Shown here piece after piece: positions 33,860 through 42,840 of a DNA stretch of 64,000 nucleotides. How positions within the stretch are numbered: the first letter of the stretch is position 1; every line of letters begins with the position of its first letter. Source of the stretch: Neobittarella massiliensis (ex Bilen et al. 2018) (GTDB lineage Bacteria > Bacillota > Clostridia > Oscillospirales > Ruminococcaceae). A program made the translations under genes and the position numbers. Below the pieces are notes generated by a model that saw only the letters and a list, made by a program, of their open reading frames with translations, searched no databases and had not been told where the DNA came from. The stretch spans positions 265,483-329,482 of the forward strand of contig NZ_OKQO01000005.1 of NCBI RefSeq assembly GCF_900289145.1. The letters are read 5' to 3'.

Positions 33860-35198
33860 CGCGGTAGGTCTCCAGCGAGGAGAAACGGGTGTGCTCGCCA
33901 TCCCAGCCCAGCTTGACGGTGTCCACCTCGCCGTGGCGGTTTTTGGCCACGATGCACTCGGCCACGTTCTGCTCCTCGCTGTCGCGGTTGTAGTAGGCGT
34001 CGCGGTAGAGGAACATGACGATGTCGGCGTCCTGCTCGATAGAGCCCGACTCGCGCAGATCCGAGAGCATTGGCCGCTTGTCCGGCCGGCTCTCGGGGCC
34101 GCGGGAGAGCTGGGACAGGGTGATGATGGGCACATCCAGCTCCTTGGCCATGATCTTTAAGTTTCTCGTCATGTCCGACACCTCGGCCACACGGCTCTCG
34201 ATACGCTTGCCGGAGGTCATCAGCTGCAGGTAGTCGATGACCACCAGACCCAGGTTTTTGATGCGCCGCAGGCGGGCTTTCATCTCGGGAATGGTGATGG
34301 CCGACGAGTCGTCGATATAGATCTCTTTTTTAGAGAGCCGCTCGGCGGTGGTGACCAGGCTGGCCCACTCCTGCGGGGTGAGATCGCCGGTGCGGAAGGC
34401 GGCCGATGAGACCGAGGCCTCGCTGGACAGCACGCGGGAGACCAGCTGCTCTTTAGACATCTCGAGTGAGAAGATGCACACCGCCTTGTCGCTGCGATTG
34501 GCCACGTTAGTGGCCAGGTTGAGGGCAAAGGCGGTCTTACCCATGGCCGGGCGGGCGGCCAGCAAGATGAGGTCGGACTTGTTGAGGCCGTAGATCAGGT
34601 GGTCTACCCCGCTAAAGCCGGTGGACAGGCCGGTGAACTCCTGCTTGTCGGAGCCGGAGATCTGCTGCAGGCTATCGAAGGTATCGATGATGATCTTGTC
34701 GATGCGCTGGGGGCCCTGTACGCTGCGCCCCTGGCGGATGTCGAAGATCTTCTGCTCGGCGGCATCCAGCAGCATAGCCGGGTCGTGACCGCCGCTGGTG
34801 GTATCGTCGATGATCTCGCGTGCGGTGCTGAGCAGGTTGCGCAGCATGAATTTTTCCTCGATGATCGAGGCGTAGGTATCCATATTCGAGAGCGACGGCA
34901 CCGTTTGGGCGATGGTGGTCAGGTAGACCTTGGCCTGCTCTTTGCTCTCGAAAATATTTTGGCTGCACACCTCATCGAGCAGGGTGACGAAGTCGATGGG
35001 TTCACCGGTGGTGAACATGCGCACTACACAGCGGTAGATCTCCTGATGTTGGGGGTTGTAAAACTGCTCGGGCCGCAGCCGGTCGATGACCCCGTTTAGA
35101 CAGTTGGGGTCGAGCAGTATGCCGCCCAGTACCGACTGCTCGGCCTCCAGGCTGTAGGGCAGACCCAGCCCGTAGGCATCGGTCCCGTAGTTTTCCAT
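33846..35198 (-). CDS. dnaB: Replicative DNA helicase DnaB
   Basis: The 450-residue hexameric helicase has an N-terminal primase-binding domain (LEAEQSVLGGILLDPN), a linker, and a RecA-like motor with Walker A (AARPAMGKTAFALNLA), IFSLEMSKEQLVSR, LVVIDYLQLM and the C-terminal GPESRPDKRPMLSDLRESGSIEQDAD motif. The length is standard and no intein is present. The ATG at 35196-35198 follows GGAGGTGAGGAG. It lies between rplI and tilS in one run of same-strand genes. Confidence 0.97.
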   Translation of the reverse strand: MENYGTDAYGLGLPYSLEAEQSVLGGILLDPNCLNGVIDRLRPEQFYNPQHQEIYRCVVRMFTTGEPIDFVTLLDEVCSQNIFESKEQAKVYLTTIAQTVPSLSNMDTYASIIEEKFMLRNLLSTAREIIDDTTSGGHDPAMLLDAAEQKIFDIRQGRSVQGPQRIDKIIIDTFDSLQQISGSDKQEFTGLSTGFSGVDHLIYGLNKSDLILLAARPAMGKTAFALNLATNVANRSDKAVCIFSLEMSKEQLVSRVLSSEASVSSAAFRTGDLTPQEWASLVTTAERLSKKEIYIDDSSAITIPEMKARLRRIKNLGLVVIDYLQLMTSGKRIESRVAEVSDMTRNLKIMAKELDVPIITLSQLSRGPESRPDKRPMLSDLRESGSIEQDADIVMFLYRDAYYNRDSEEQNVAECIVAKNRHGEVDTVKLGWDGEHTRFSSLETYRDAPF

Positions 35199-35277
35199 CT
35201 CCTCACCTCCGTTGCGGCCGCTCCGGCCCCTACACAGCTACAGACCGGGCAATGCCCAGTCTGCTCGCTCGCCGTTT

Positions 35278-35724
35278 TTACAGCTCGGTCACCTGCACGC
35301 TCATTTTGGCCTCTACCGAGTGGGTAAAACGCACTACTGCGCTGTAGCTGCCAAAGGCCTTGATGGCGGTATCCAGCTTGATCTTGCGCTTGTCGACAGA
35401 CACCCCGAACTGGGCGTTTATCTCGGCCGCGATCTCTTTGCCGGTGACCGAGCCGAAGAGCTTGCCCTCTTTGCCGGCCTTGGCCTTGACCACCACCGTT
35501 TTGCCGTCGATCTTCTGAGCCATAGCCCGGTTCTCGGCGATCTCCTCCTGCACGTGGTGCTCCTGAGCGGCCTGCTTGTTCTTCAGGTCGTTGAGGGCGG
35601 CGGCATCGGCCTCGATCGCCAGTTTTTTGGGAAAGAGGAAATTGCGGGCGTACCCGTCGGACACCTTTACCAGCTCGCCGGCTTTGCCGGTCCCTTTAAC
35701 GTCTGCCTTTAAAATCACCTGCAT
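35278..35724 (-). CDS. rplI: 50S ribosomal protein L9
   Basis: The 148-residue protein begins [20 protein letters not shown] and continues with [16 protein letters not shown], the L9 signature, then a long helix and a C-terminal RNA-binding domain ([15 protein letters not shown]). It binds 23S rRNA near the L1 stalk. A TAGGAG site precedes the ATG at 35724. Its place between gdpP and dnaB is the usual Firmicutes order. Confidence 0.97.
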   Translation of the reverse strand: MQVILKADVKGTGKAGELVKVSDGYARNFLFPKKLAIEADAAALNDLKNKQAAQEHHVQEEIAENRAMAQKIDGKTVVVKAKAGKEGKLFGSVTGKEIAAEINAQFGVSVDKRKIKLDTAIKAFGSYSAVVRFTHSVEAKMSVQVTEL

Positions 35725-35811
35725 CTGCGTAACGCTCCTATCCTGCCGCCAGCAGCGGCAATATTATACAAATGGTAATATTTTGTTTATATATTGCGTT
35801 TAGTTGGGTAT

Positions 35812-37785
35812 CTAGTCGGCAATATGGTTATTTTTGTAGTACATGTCGATGGACTGCTTGAGCATATCCACCGCCGCCTCGAGACTGGTTTCGCGCAGTT
35901 GGGCGCCGGCCATAGTGTGGTGGCCGCCGCCGCCCAGGCTCTCTAAGATCACCTGCACGTTGAGCTGGCCCATGGAGCGCGCCGAGATATTTACCTGACT
36001 GCCCTGGGAAAACAGCACGAACGACGCCTTTACATCGCTGATCTCCAGCAGTTCGTCGGCGGCCTGGGCGGCCACCACCCGCATATCGTCCACATCCTCC
36101 TGCGCCACAGCGATGGCACACTGATGATAGATCTTGGCGCTGGTGACGATGGCGGTACGGCTGCGAAACGCCTCCATCGAGGAGGAGAAGAGCCGTTTGA
36201 CCTCGACTGTATCGGCCCCCAGCGAGCGCAGGTAGGCCGCTGCCTCGAAGGTCTTGACACCGGTCTTGACGGCGAAATTCTTGGTGTCGAGCACGATGCC
36301 AGACAGCAGCGCCTCGGCAAAAACCTGCTCGATGCGGTCGTCCTCGTTGAGGTAGCCCAGCAATTCGGAGACCATCTCGCTGGTGGAGGAGGCATAGGGC
36401 TCGTGGTAAAAGAGCACCGCCCCCTGTATGTAGTCCACCCGCTTGCGGTGGTGGTCGATGACCACCACCGCCCCGGCACGGTCCACCAGGTGCGGGCGGT
36501 CCACCATGTTCTGGGCGTGGGTGTCCATAACGATGACCAAAGTGTTTTTGTCCACCGTCTCCTGGGCGCTGTCGGCGTCGATGAAGATATCGCCCTGATC
36601 GGCCTCCTGAATGCGGGCCACCAGAGGCTGGGAGAGGGTGGTGTCGTAGTCGATAACGGCAAAGGCGTGGCAGCCCAGCATGCGCAGGGCCCGGCACAGC
36701 CCCACCGAGGAGCCGACGCTGTCGAGGTCGGAGAACTTATGGCCCATGATGAAGATCTGCTCGCTGCCCTGACACAGCTCTTTGAGAGCCGAGGCGATGA
36801 TGCGGGCGCGCACCTTGGTGCGCTTTTCGACTCCTTTTGAGACGCCGCCGAAAAAGTCGTAGCCGTTGATGGTCTTGACCGCCGCCTGGTCGCCGCCGCG
36901 GCCCAGCGCCATGTCCAGCGAGTGGCTGGAATTCTTCATGTTCTCGCTGAGCGTGTCGGGCAGCATGCCCACGCCGATAGACAGGGTGATGGGGATCTTG
37001 CCGTCGACCAGTATTTTGCGGATGCGGTCGAGCACGGCAAAGCGCTCGTCGATGAACTTGCGCATGTGGCGGTACTCCACCACCGCGTAGAACTTGCGGT
37101 TGGAGACCTTGATGAGGATGCCGGTGGTCTGCCCGATGTAGTTTTCCAAGCACCGCTCCACCTCGCCGGTGATACGGGCCTTTTCGCTGTCTTTATAGGA
37201 CTGCAGCACATCGTCGTAGTTGTCGACCAGCAGGGTGAGCACCGCTGGGCGCGACAGGCCAAACTCGATAGAGTCCTGCTTGAGCTTGGTGATCTCGACC
37301 AGGTAGAGCAGCAGCACGTGCTCTTCCTCACTGCCGGCCTCGGCCAAAAAGGCGGTGAAATAGCGGCCCTGCAGGTTCACTTCGCTGCCTACCGGGGTGC
37401 GGGCCTTTTCCATGTTGAGACCCTGCACCAGGCGGGTGGCGTCCTCGCCGTAGAGCTGGCCCTTTTTGGGAAACAGCTGGGCAAACAGATCATTGTACCA
37501 CAGCACCTCGCCGCCGGGCTCGGTGATGGCCACCGGCAACGGGGTGTTGCTGATGGCCGGCCGCTTGCCGCTGTCGAGCCCGCCCACCGCCGCATCGATG
37601 ACGGCAAAGGTCTTTTTGCGCAGTTTGGCGATAGACCACAGCGTGTAGCCCAGCGCCGCCAGCGAGACCGCCACTGCCACCGCCAAAAAGGCGGGGTGGA
37701 TAAAGCCCGCCATGATGCAAAAGGCGGTGCAGAAGATGATCAGGCCGTATAAAATAGGTGAAAAGCTGCTAAAATATCGCTTCAT
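35812..37785 (-). CDS. gdpP: Cyclic-di-AMP phosphodiesterase GdpP
   Basis: The 657-residue protein has two N-terminal membrane helices (~residues 10-50), a degenerate PAS domain, a degenerate GGDEF domain (LSIGVGMLPD; GRGGDQAAVK instead of GGDEF), and DHH/DHHA1 catalytic domains (GHKFSDLDSVGSSVG, VVIDHHRKRVDY, SLGGGGHHTMAGAQ). It hydrolyses c-di-AMP to pApA and so affects cell-wall and osmotic homeostasis. The start is the ATG at 37783-37785 (MKRYFSSFSPILYG) with AAGGAAAACGG upstream. It precedes rplI, as usual. Confidence 0.95.
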   Translation of the reverse strand: MKRYFSSFSPILYGLIIFCTAFCIMAGFIHPAFLAVAVAVSLAALGYTLWSIAKLRKKTFAVIDAAVGGLDSGKRPAISNTPLPVAITEPGGEVLWYNDLFAQLFPKKGQLYGEDATRLVQGLNMEKARTPVGSEVNLQGRYFTAFLAEAGSEEEHVLLLYLVEITKLKQDSIEFGLSRPAVLTLLVDNYDDVLQSYKDSEKARITGEVERCLENYIGQTTGILIKVSNRKFYAVVEYRHMRKFIDERFAVLDRIRKILVDGKIPITLSIGVGMLPDTLSENMKNSSHSLDMALGRGGDQAAVKTINGYDFFGGVSKGVEKRTKVRARIIASALKELCQGSEQIFIMGHKFSDLDSVGSSVGLCRALRMLGCHAFAVIDYDTTLSQPLVARIQEADQGDIFIDADSAQETVDKNTLVIVMDTHAQNMVDRPHLVDRAGAVVVIDHHRKRVDYIQGAVLFYHEPYASSTSEMVSELLGYLNEDDRIEQVFAEALLSGIVLDTKNFAVKTGVKTFEAAAYLRSLGADTVEVKRLFSSSMEAFRSRTAIVTSAKIYHQCAIAVAQEDVDDMRVVAAQAADELLEISDVKASFVLFSQGSQVNISARSMGQLNVQVILESLGGGGHHTMAGAQLRETSLEAAVDMLKQSIDMYYKNNHIAD

Positions 37786-37876
37786 AGTACCGTTTTCCTT
37801 GCCGGGACACGCCCCGGGCAAAAGCCCCCTCTTTATCTGAGTGGGCGGCCGCGCAGGCCGCTATAGACCGGGTATC

Positions 37877-39844
37877 TTACACTTCCATGATGATGGGCAG
37901 GATCATGGGGCTGCGCTTGGTCTTTTGCCAGAGGAAGATGGATAGCGCCTCCCGGATCGAGAGTTTGATCTCGGCCCAGTCGCGGTGTTCCTCGGCCAGG
38001 CATTTTTGCAGCGTTTTGTTGATGACTGCTTTGGCGTCGCGCATCAGCTGCTCGGATTCCCGCACGTACACAAAACCGCGGGAGACGATATCCGGCCCGG
38101 CCAGCACTTCGCCGGTGTGGGAGTCCATGGTGATGACGATGGTCATCAGCCCGTCTTGCGACAGGCGGCGGCGGTCGCGCAGCACCATGCTGCCCACGTC
38201 GCCGACGCCCAGGCCGTCGACCATCACCTTGCCAGCGGTGACCACCTCATCCTGCTTGACGCCGCGCTCGCTCAGCTCGACTACATGGCCGTTTTCGCCC
38301 ATGATGATATGGTCGTTTTTAATGCCCATACTGCGGCCCAGACCAGCATTTTTCACCAAGTGCTTGTACTCGCCGTGGACCGGGAAGAAGTACTTGGGCT
38401 TGGTCAGCGCCAGCATGGTCTTGAGCTCGCCCTGACAGGCGTGGCCGGAGACGTGCACGGCGTACATGTCTTCGTAGATGACCTCGGCCCCCAGTTTGAG
38501 CAGCTCGTTGATGACTCTGCCCACATGCTTTTCGTTGCCGGGGATGGGGCGGGCGGAGATGATGATAAAGTCCTGCGCGGTGACCGATATCTGCCGGTGG
38601 GTGCCGTTGGCCATCCGCGACAGAGCGGCCATGGGCTCGCCCTGACTGCCGGTGGTGATGATGACCAGTTTTTCCGGCGGGTATTTGCCGGCGTCGGCCA
38701 GCTCGATCATCTGGTTTTTACCCACCTTCAGGTAGCCCAGTTCAATGGCTTTAGCGGTGACGTTTTCCATGCTGCGGCCGCTGACGACTACCTTGCGGCG
38801 GTGCTTTTTGGCGTAGTCGATGATCTGCTGTACACGGTGGATGTTGGAGGCGAAGCTGGCGATAATGATGCGCTTGCCGTCAGCCTTTTGAAACAGCGTC
38901 TCGAAAGCCTGGCCCACACTGCGCTCCGACGGGGTCATGCCCGGGCGCTCGGCGTTGGTGGAGTCCATGAGCAGAGCCAGCACGCCTTCGCGCCCCAGCT
39001 CGGCAAAGCGGGGCAGATCGATCATCTGTCCGTCGACCGGGTCGTAGTCGATCTTAAAGTCGCCGGTGTGCACCAGCGTGCCCGCCGGGGTGTGGATGGC
39101 CAGCGCCACCGCGTCGGGGATGGAGTGGTTGACGCGGATAAATTCCACCTTGATCTTGCCGAAGGTGACCACGTCGCCGGGGGCCACCTTGTGCAGCTTG
39201 CTCTTTTCGAGTAGGCGGTGCTCCTCTAATTTGCCCTCGACCAGGCCCAGCGTCAGCGGCGTGCCGTACAGCGGCAGGTTGAGCTGGCGCAAAAAGTAGG
39301 GCAGTGCGCCGATATGGTCCTCGTGGCCGTGGGTGAGCACGATGCCGCGCAGCCGCTTTTTATTTTCCATGGCATAGGCGAAGTCGGGGATCACCACGTC
39401 GACGCCCAGCATGTCGTTATCGGGGAAAGTCATACCGCAATCGATCACCACGATGTCTTCGCCGTACTCGATCAGGGTCATATTTTTGCCCACCTCGTGC
39501 AGGCCGCCCAGTGGGACAATGCGGATGGGCAGTACCTTTTGGCCGCCTTTTCCGCGGCGGCTCTGGAAGCGGAACTTCTTTTTGTTGGCGCCATCGGCCG
39601 ACTGCTTAGCAGTGGGCTGGGTTGGCTGAGTAGGCTGGGTGGACTGAGCCGGTTGCTCTTTTACTGTGGCGGGGGCCGCTGCTTTGGCCGCAGCCTGCTG
39701 GGCGGCAGTCGGTTTTTTGGGGGCGGGCCGGCGGCGGCGCGGCGCCCCTTTACCGGCCCCCGGTCTGGCGCCGGGCTGAGCTGCTCTCTGCTGGGGGGCC
39801 CTTACGGTCCCTTGCGGTTTTTGATTGTCGCTGTTGGTTGGCAT
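37877..39844 (-). CDS. rnj: Ribonuclease J
   Basis: The 655-residue metallo-beta-lactamase/beta-CASP nuclease has the metal motif LTHGHEDHIGALPYFL, the beta-CASP domain, and ISARPIPGNEKHVGR plus HVSGHACQGELK near the C-terminal part. RNase J acts in mRNA decay and rRNA maturation with 5'-exo and endonuclease activity. An N-terminal ~95-residue extension rich in proline, alanine, lysine and glutamine, including a TQP repeat, is predicted to be disordered; such extensions occur in some Clostridia. The start is the ATG at 39842-39844 with GGAGG six bases upstream. A strong promoter lies ~185 bases before it. Confidence 0.95.
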   Translation of the reverse strand: MPTNSDNQKPQGTVRAPQQRAAQPGARPGAGKGAPRRRRPAPKKPTAAQQAAAKAAAPATVKEQPAQSTQPTQPTQPTAKQSADGANKKKFRFQSRRGKGGQKVLPIRIVPLGGLHEVGKNMTLIEYGEDIVVIDCGMTFPDNDMLGVDVVIPDFAYAMENKKRLRGIVLTHGHEDHIGALPYFLRQLNLPLYGTPLTLGLVEGKLEEHRLLEKSKLHKVAPGDVVTFGKIKVEFIRVNHSIPDAVALAIHTPAGTLVHTGDFKIDYDPVDGQMIDLPRFAELGREGVLALLMDSTNAERPGMTPSERSVGQAFETLFQKADGKRIIIASFASNIHRVQQIIDYAKKHRRKVVVSGRSMENVTAKAIELGYLKVGKNQMIELADAGKYPPEKLVIITTGSQGEPMAALSRMANGTHRQISVTAQDFIIISARPIPGNEKHVGRVINELLKLGAEVIYEDMYAVHVSGHACQGELKTMLALTKPKYFFPVHGEYKHLVKNAGLGRSMGIKNDHIIMGENGHVVELSERGVKQDEVVTAGKVMVDGLGVGDVGSMVLRDRRRLSQDGLMTIVITMDSHTGEVLAGPDIVSRGFVYVRESEQLMRDAKAVINKTLQKCLAEEHRDWAEIKLSIREALSIFLWQKTKRSPMILPIIMEV

Positions 39845-40024
39845 AATTTCCTCCATAAATGAGCTGCCCACTGCCCTGACTGGGCATTTTGCGGCAACTC
39901 GGACCAAGCCCATGACCGCGCAACGTGGCAGCGGCGGGCCGTATAATAATTTTCTATTTCCGTATCCGATAAGTGCACATTGCGTGCTGAATGCTGAGAA
40001 ATCCGTACAACAATAGATAATACA

Positions 40025-40053
40025 ATACTAAACGTTTCTGCAGGCAATGTCAA
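40025..40053 (-). promoter_or_regulatory. Sigma-A promoter of the rnj-gdpP-rplI-dnaB block
   Basis: On the minus strand a perfect TTGACA (40048-40053), a 17-base spacer and TAGTAT (40025-40030). It implies a ~175-base leader before rnj. Confidence 0.7.
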
Positions 40054-40143
40054 CTCTGTGACCAGGAGGGCCACCTTCTGCTGGCAGTATGCCCGGCACC
40101 GCGGCGACTCTATGCGCGCGGCGGCCATTTTGTGCACCGGTAC

Positions 40144-40172
40144 TTGTGAGTGGGGAGATTTTCCTCTATACT
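40144..40172 (+). promoter_or_regulatory. Sigma-A promoter of rnhA
   Basis: TTGTGA (40144-40149), a 17-base spacer and TATACT (40167-40172); predicted start near 40,179. Confidence 0.65.
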
Positions 40173-40175
40173 GAT

Positions 40176-40204
40176 AGGCGGTGTGACATTGGCGCACACC
40201 GCCT
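40176..40204 (+). promoter_or_regulatory. 10-bp perfect hairpin at the 5' end of the rnhA leader
   Basis: AGGCGGTGTG (40176-40185) and CACACCGCCT (40195-40204) enclose nine bases exactly where the rnhA transcript should begin. It could protect the 5' end of the message or be an operator. Confidence 0.55.
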
Positions 40205-40267
40205 GCTAGCGAGAACATGCACGCTGTACTGTTGCGCAGCTGTAGATATATAGATAGGAGCACACCC

Positions 40268-40720
40268 ATGGCTGAGACAAAAAAAACTGTGCAGATATTT
40301 ACCGACGGCGCCTGCAGCGGCAACCCCGGCCCGGGCGGCTGGGGGGCCATATTGCGCTACGGTGAGACTACCAGAGAGCTGGCCGGCGGCGAGCAGCACA
40401 CCACCAACAACCGCATGGAGCTGACAGCAGTCATCTCGGCGCTCTCGGCGCTGAAGGAGCCCTGCCGGGTGGAGCTGTACAGCGACTCGAAGTATTTTAT
40501 CGACGGGGTACAAAAGGGCTGGGCCGCCTCTTGGAAGAAGCGCGGCTGGAAAAAAGGCGACGGCAAGCCGGCCCTGAACCCCGATCTGTGGCAGCAGATA
40601 CTGGACCTGATGGAGCGCCACCAGGTGCAGCTGCACTGGGTTAAGGGCCACGCCGGACACCCGGAGAACGAGCGCTGCGACCAGCTTGCCGTAGAACAAT
40701 CCAGAAAATATATCGGCTAA
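40268..40720 (+). CDS. rnhA: Ribonuclease HI
   Basis: The 150-residue enzyme cleaves RNA in RNA-DNA hybrids. All catalytic carboxylates are visible: Asp in [12 protein letters not shown], Glu in [11 protein letters not shown], Asp in [11 protein letters not shown] and the late Asp in NERCDQLA. The [15 protein letters not shown] block and the basic-protrusion segment [19 protein letters not shown] are typical of E. coli-type RNase HI. The ATG at 40268 follows TAGGAG; an earlier in-frame ATG at 40217 overlaps the promoter-proximal leader and is less likely. It is divergent from rnj and ends at its own terminator. Confidence 0.95.
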   Translation: MAETKKTVQIFTDGACSGNPGPGGWGAILRYGETTRELAGGEQHTTNNRMELTAVISALSALKEPCRVELYSDSKYFIDGVQKGWAASWKKRGWKKGDGKPALNPDLWQQILDLMERHQVQLHWVKGHAGHPENERCDQLAVEQSRKYIG

Positions 40721-40737
40721 AAATTCGAATGTTTTTC

Positions 40738-40793
40738 GAGGGGGCGATCGGGGCAGCGCACAGCGAGAGCACCTGCGCGCCCCCCTTTTTTGC
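40738..40793 (+). terminator. Intrinsic terminator of rnhA
   Basis: GAGGGGGCG and CGCGCCCCC form a stem with a long loop, followed by TTTTTT. The remaining stretch to 41,029 shows no convincing gene. Confidence 0.6.
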
Positions 40794-41029
40794 AGTGGAT
40801 CGATGCGGTATTGCGGTGGCCGGCAGAAGCGACGCCACCGCTGAGCACCCCCATATTTTGTGCTGTACTGCCGGACTTTGCTAAGCGCTGCCCCTCGTGG
40901 GCAAAGTAGCCTGCATATCGCCCTGTGCGGCCACACATGCTGTAGGGGGCTCACCCGCTATACGCGGTCATACCTGCCCCAGCTACCGGTTCGGGACAGA
41001 AGATGGCCGAAAAAATTTCCCATAAGAAC

Positions 41030-41058
41030 TTGTAATTCCTACTATTTTAGTGTATATT
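41030..41058 (+). promoter_or_regulatory. Sigma-A promoter of the nifS-iscU-mnmA operon
   Basis: TTGTAA (41030-41035), a 17-base spacer and TATATT (41053-41058). A leader hairpin GCTGCCG/CGGCAGC follows at 41110-41128. No IscR or T-box motif was recognised. Confidence 0.65.
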
Positions 41059-41157
41059 AGTGTTGCAGCCGATAACAGGGCTGCCCAGACACGATTTTTA
41101 TGATACGGCGCTGCCGGTAAACGGCAGCTAAAATTGCAGAAAGCGAAGTGAAGTCGT

Positions 41158-42354
41158 ATGAAAAAATTTATATACGCTGACAACGCCGCCACCACCCCGG
41201 TGAGTCAGCCGGTACTGGAGGCGATGCTCCCCTATTTAAAAGGGGAATACGGCAACCCCTCCAGCATTTACGAGAAGGGGCGGCGGGCGCTGGCGGCCAT
41301 CGAGGAGGCCCGCCGGCAGGTAGCTGACGCGCTGCACTGCAAGCCGCGCGAGATCTACTTTACCGGCTGCGGCTCGGAGGCCGACAACTGGGCCATCAAA
41401 GGCGCGGCTATGGCCCTTTATAAAAAGGGCAAAAAGCACGTGATCACCACCGTATTTGAGCACCACGCCGTGCTGCATACCACCCAGAAACTTGAAAAAT
41501 TGGGGATGGAGGTCACCTACCTGCCGGTAGACGAAAACGGCCTGCTCACCGCCGAGGACGTAAAAGCTGCCATTCGCCCCGACACGGCGCTGGTATCGAT
41601 CATGTACGCCAACAACGAGATCGGTACCGTACTGCCCATTGCCGAGATCGGCGCTGTGTGCCGCCAGGCTGGGGTGCTGTTTCACACCGACGCGGTGCAG
41701 GCGGTGGGCAATGTGGAGATAGACGTGCAGGCACAGAACATCGACATGCTGTCGCTTTCGGCCCACAAATTCCACGGTCCTAAAGGGGTGGGTGCACTGT
41801 ACATCCGCAGCGGTGTGCGCATCGAAAACTTTTTAGACGGCGGCGGCCAGGAGGGTGGCCACCGGGCCGGCACCGAAAACGTGGCCTCGATCGTGGGGAT
41901 GGGCCGGGCCATCGAGCTGGCCTGCGCGCCGGGCGCGATTGCCAAAAAGCACGACCATTTGGTCCCGCTGCGCGATAAAATCATCGCCGAAACCCTAAAG
42001 CTGCCCCACACCCGTCTCAACGGCCACCCCACCCAGCGGCTGCCGGGCACCATCAACATCTCGTTTGAGGGCGTTGAGGGCGAGAGCCTGCTGCTGATGT
42101 TGGACCTGGCGGGCATCGCCGCCTCCTCCGGCTCGGCCTGCACCTCCGGCTCGCTAGACCCCAGCCATGTGCTCTTGTCGCTGGGTCTCAGCCACGATGT
42201 GGCCCACGGCTCGCTGCGGCTGTCGCTGGCCGAGGACATCACCGCGGAGGAGGTCGACTATATCATCTCCTCCATCCCCCCGGTCATCGAGCGGCTGCGC
42301 GCCATGAGCCCGCTGTGGGAGAAGATCGTAAAAGAGGAACAGGCCGGTGCCTAA
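41158..42354 (+). CDS. nifS: Cysteine desulfurase, NifS/IscS family
   Basis: The 398-residue PLP enzyme removes sulfur from cysteine for Fe-S clusters and thiolated tRNA. It shows [11 protein letters not shown] at the N-terminus, the H-x-x-H region EHHAVL, the PLP lysine in [15 protein letters not shown], and the catalytic cysteine in [17 protein letters not shown]. The scaffold gene iscU and the tRNA thiolase mnmA follow on the same strand, so sulfur can pass to both uses from one operon. The ATG at 41158 follows AGAAAGCGAAG. Confidence 0.95.
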   Translation: MKKFIYADNAATTPVSQPVLEAMLPYLKGEYGNPSSIYEKGRRALAAIEEARRQVADALHCKPREIYFTGCGSEADNWAIKGAAMALYKKGKKHVITTVFEHHAVLHTTQKLEKLGMEVTYLPVDENGLLTAEDVKAAIRPDTALVSIMYANNEIGTVLPIAEIGAVCRQAGVLFHTDAVQAVGNVEIDVQAQNIDMLSLSAHKFHGPKGVGALYIRSGVRIENFLDGGGQEGGHRAGTENVASIVGMGRAIELACAPGAIAKKHDHLVPLRDKIIAETLKLPHTRLNGHPTQRLPGTINISFEGVEGESLLLMLDLAGIAASSGSACTSGSLDPSHVLLSLGLSHDVAHGSLRLSLAEDITAEEVDYIISSIPPVIERLRAMSPLWEKIVKEEQAGA

Positions 42355-42417
42355 AGGGTTTTATGCGCGGCCTGCAAAGATCTGCATATTTGATATTTTG
42401 AAAGGTGGTTTTTAACC

Positions 42418-42840
42418 ATGCTCTATTCGGATAAAGTACTCGACCACTTCTCGAACCCCCGCAACGTGGGTGAACTGGAAAACGCCGACGGCGTGGGCGA
42501 AGTGGGCAACGCCAAATGCGGCGACATCATGAAGATGTATTTAAAGATCGATGACGGCATCATCAGCGACGTGAAGTTTAAGACTTTCGGTTGTGGGGCG
42601 GCTATTGCCACCAGCTCTATCGCCACCGAGATGATCAAGGGCAAGTCGATCGACGACGCGCTGCAGCTGTCGAACAAGGCGGTCATCGAGGCGCTGGACG
42701 GTCTGCCCCCGGCCAAGATCCACTGCTCGGTACTGGCCGAGCAGGCGGTAAAGGCGGCGCTGGCCGACTACTACCGCAAGCAGGGCGTAGACCCCACCCC
42801 CATCGTGGGCGCGATCGAGGATTGCGATGCCTGCCACTGA
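42418..42840 (+). CDS. iscU: Iron-sulfur cluster scaffold protein IscU/NifU-N
   Basis: The 140-residue scaffold starts MLYSDKVLDHFSNPRNVGE and keeps the three cluster-ligand cysteines (NAKCGDIMKMYLKI, FGCGAAIATSS, IHCSVLAEQAVK). It receives sulfur from the upstream desulfurase. The C-terminus ends in an extra cysteine pair (DCDACH). A GAAAGGTGG site precedes the ATG. Its end overlaps the mnmA start by 14 bases. Confidence 0.94.
   Translation: MLYSDKVLDHFSNPRNVGELENADGVGEVGNAKCGDIMKMYLKIDDGIISDVKFKTFGCGAAIATSSIATEMIKGKSIDDALQLSNKAVIEALDGLPPAKIHCSVLAEQAVKAALADYYRKQGVDPTPIVGAIEDCDACH

Noticed and set aside
32459..34135. Longer start for TilS reaching into dnaB
   Set aside because: The extra ~90 residues are Ser/Pro/Arg-rich out-of-frame dnaB sequence; the PP-loop protein starts at 33859.
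40717..40938. Small minus-strand frames between rnhA and nifS
   Set aside because: They cross the rnhA terminator, lack ribosome sites and have no recognisable protein pattern.
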